Shown: in pieces, positions 62,870 to 64,000 of the stretch
How positions within the stretch are numbered: position 1 is the first letter of the stretch
Layout of the letters: the number at the start of each line of letters is the position of its first letter
Assembly: GCA_028751875.1 (NCBI GenBank)
Contig: CM054151.1
Coordinates: 47,160,336 to 47,224,335 of the forward strand
DNA: 64,000 nucleotides
Reading direction: 5' to 3'
Source of the DNA: Rapana venosa
Taxonomy: Eukaryota; Mollusca; Gastropoda; Neogastropoda; Muricidae
Position numbers and translations under genes: made by a program
Notes under the pieces: generated by a model
Seen by the model: only the letters and a program-made list of their open reading frames with translations
Told to the model about the DNA's origin: nothing
The model's database searches: none

Positions 62870-63080
62870 ATTTGTTGTTGCTGCTGTTGATGTTGGGCAT
62901 TCCCCAGCTTAACACTCCTGGGGGTCACCCACAATGTGCACTCTGTCTCCTTCATCCCACCTGGGAATCACTGTGAGATTGAAACTGCAACACTGAATGA
63001 GAAGTTTGCATGTGTGACTGTTTTTAAGTACCTTACCAAATAGGCAGCCATACTCCAACTTCAAGATTTCTTATCTACAC
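62870..63080 (+). repeat. Family C repeat copy
   Basis: GTTGTTGCTGCTGTTGATG, GCATTCCCCAGCTTAACAC, CTGGGAATCACTGTGAGATT, GAATGAGAAGTTTGCATGTG, TGACTGTTTTTAAGTACCTT, AATAGGCAGCCATACTCC. Cut at about 63080, next to an I-like LINE fragment. Confidence 0.7.
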
Positions 63081-63114
63081 GAACCTGCATAAGTTGTTTT
63101 TATAGAAAAATCAA

Positions 63115-63455
63115 TGGCCCAACCCAGAGTAGAGAAGGACGACTACCACAATCTCAAAAGAGAAGAACATGTCACAATTCTAAGACTCTGCACTGGACAC
63201 AACAGGCTAAACCACCAGATGTCCACAAGCTGAAATTTGTTCTTTCTCCCCAATGTACTTATGGTAAAGAAAACCAGACTGGCGAGCACATCCTCCAGAG
63301 GTGTATGCTATCCAGCAACCTGAGGAAGACTGTGTGGACGAGAGGGATAACCCTGCAAACTAAGCTGTACGGCCCACAAGAGGAGCTGGAAAGGGCTTGC
63401 TATTATTTCCCAAAACACATCTGACAGTGTAAAAAGTGAACAAGAGAAGAAGACG
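63115..63455 (+). mobile_element. LINE C-terminal fragment (I/jockey-like)
   Basis: Frame 1: DDYHNLKREEHVTILRLCTG then HNRLNHQM. After a one-base shift near 63230: LKFVLSPQCTYGKENQTGEH, ILQRCMLSSNLRKTVWT, LQTKLYGPQEELERACYY. This LRTGHN...C-x-CG...EH-L..C pattern is the end of the polyprotein in I-group LINEs, after the RNase H region. 3' end with AACAAGAGAAGAAGACGATG. Only about 100 residues remain. Confidence 0.75.
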
Positions 63456-63477
63456 ATGCCGGGCCAGACCTGTATAA

Positions 63478-64000
63478 TGATAATAATAATAATAAATGGA
63501 ATTTGTATAGCGCTATATCTTGCAAAGACAAATCAGAGCGCTTGCATTCAACATATTCTACAGAGTCATGCAGCCATAACTATCAAAAGCTTAAACAATT
63601 CAAATGTACGCACCTATACACACACACACACACACACACACACCACACACACAACACACACACACAGGTTGTAGGTTTTGGCAGGGTAATGGGATTTGGG
63701 CTGTTGAAGGCAGGGCAGTTTTGAGATGAAAGAGGAAAAAAGTTAAGTTTGAAACAAATATGTCTTGAGGCTGGATTTAAATGTGTCTATGTCGAAGAGA
63801 GAGAGGAAGGTCGTTCCAATGGATGGATCAGAAATAGAGAAAGAGCAACAACCAACAGTGGATTGGTTTAATCTAGGTATTTGTAAGCACAAGGTATCTG
63901 CAGCAGAGCAGAGGAACGAGAAGGGTGTACAGGTGAAGACATTCACAGAGGTAGAAAGGTGCTGTTTGGTGAGACATTTGTAACAGAGGGTACTGATCTT
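63478..64000 (-). mobile_element. LINE-B copy, C-terminal end and 3' UTR
   Basis: On the minus strand the C-terminal codons (from the right edge to about 63743) parallel 20850-21112: SAADTLCLQIPRLNQSTVG, CSFSISDPSIGTTF, DTFKSSLKTYLFQT then stop. The 3' UTR has an (AC/GT)n tract (63617-63666), like the (TG)n in the other copy, and ends in AGCGCTATACAAATTCCATT and (TTA)n at 63478-63495. The element continues past the window. Confidence 0.85.

Overview
The window is eukaryotic nuclear DNA: intron-style splice sites, no operons, abundant CA, CT and tetranucleotide microsatellites, and many dispersed retroposons. The mix (tRNA-derived SINEs, RTE-like and CR1/L2-like LINE tails, a LINE RT fragment ending in a C2H2 finger) is what I associate with molluscs, most likely a gastropod. 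That assignment is inference from repeat style, not a database match. Two runs of exactly 500 N (26762-27261, 61073-61572) show that this is a scaffold with placeholder gaps.

Protein-coding content is sparse. The best gene is on the minus strand at the left edge. Two spliced exons (4859-4712 and 3792-3653) join in phase 0 to give a complete six-helix CARD domain of about 95 residues. The gene should continue leftwards out of the window. About 2 kb upstream on its strand is a perfect ISRE-type GAAACTGAAACT motif (6910-6927). Weaker exon candidates are a last exon at 17695, a transmembrane last exon with polyA signal after the first gap (27338-27800), a signal-peptide first exon with a strong splice donor (32535-32583), and minus-strand coding-like tracts at 58579-58943 and 60541-60622.

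Most of the rest is transposon debris that can be grouped by comparing copies within the window. SINE-1 (tRNA head, about 350 bp) has roughly twenty whole or partial copies. Its 3' tail is shared with a long 3' element, 'Element X', present at 7453-9015 and inverted at 28682-29740. SINE-2 (a different tRNA head) shares its 3' tail and TTA repeat with LINE-B, a CR1/L2-like LINE (20710-21415 and 63478-64000). LINE-A is represented by a C-terminal/RT piece (29848-30999), a second copy of its C-terminal part (28010-28622) and two 3' UTR fragments (4252-4510, 44630-44905). RTE-like fragments lie at 10590-12185, 25960-26410 and 41760-42575. Further families are C (3 copies), D (6 copies, no tRNA head seen), F (about 9 copies), SINE-5 and SINE-6.

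Layout: 1-3600 SINE cluster; 3653-7000 CARD gene and upstream region; 7000-9100 microsatellites and Element X; 9200-16400 SINEs and the RTE-like LINE, with a SINE-2 nested inside a SINE-1; 16500-22000 promoter-like patch, ATGT array and LINE-B; 22400-24800 SINEs and a minisatellite; 25500-31000 LINE fragments, gap and Element X; 32000-40500 quieter sequence with a direct duplication; 41000-64000 increasingly degraded sequence. Several blocks in the last third (about 40560-42000, 45480-50200, 53300-58500, 61800-62750) show inflated homopolymers and frameshifts suggestive of unpolished long-read consensus, so absence of genes there is weak evidence.
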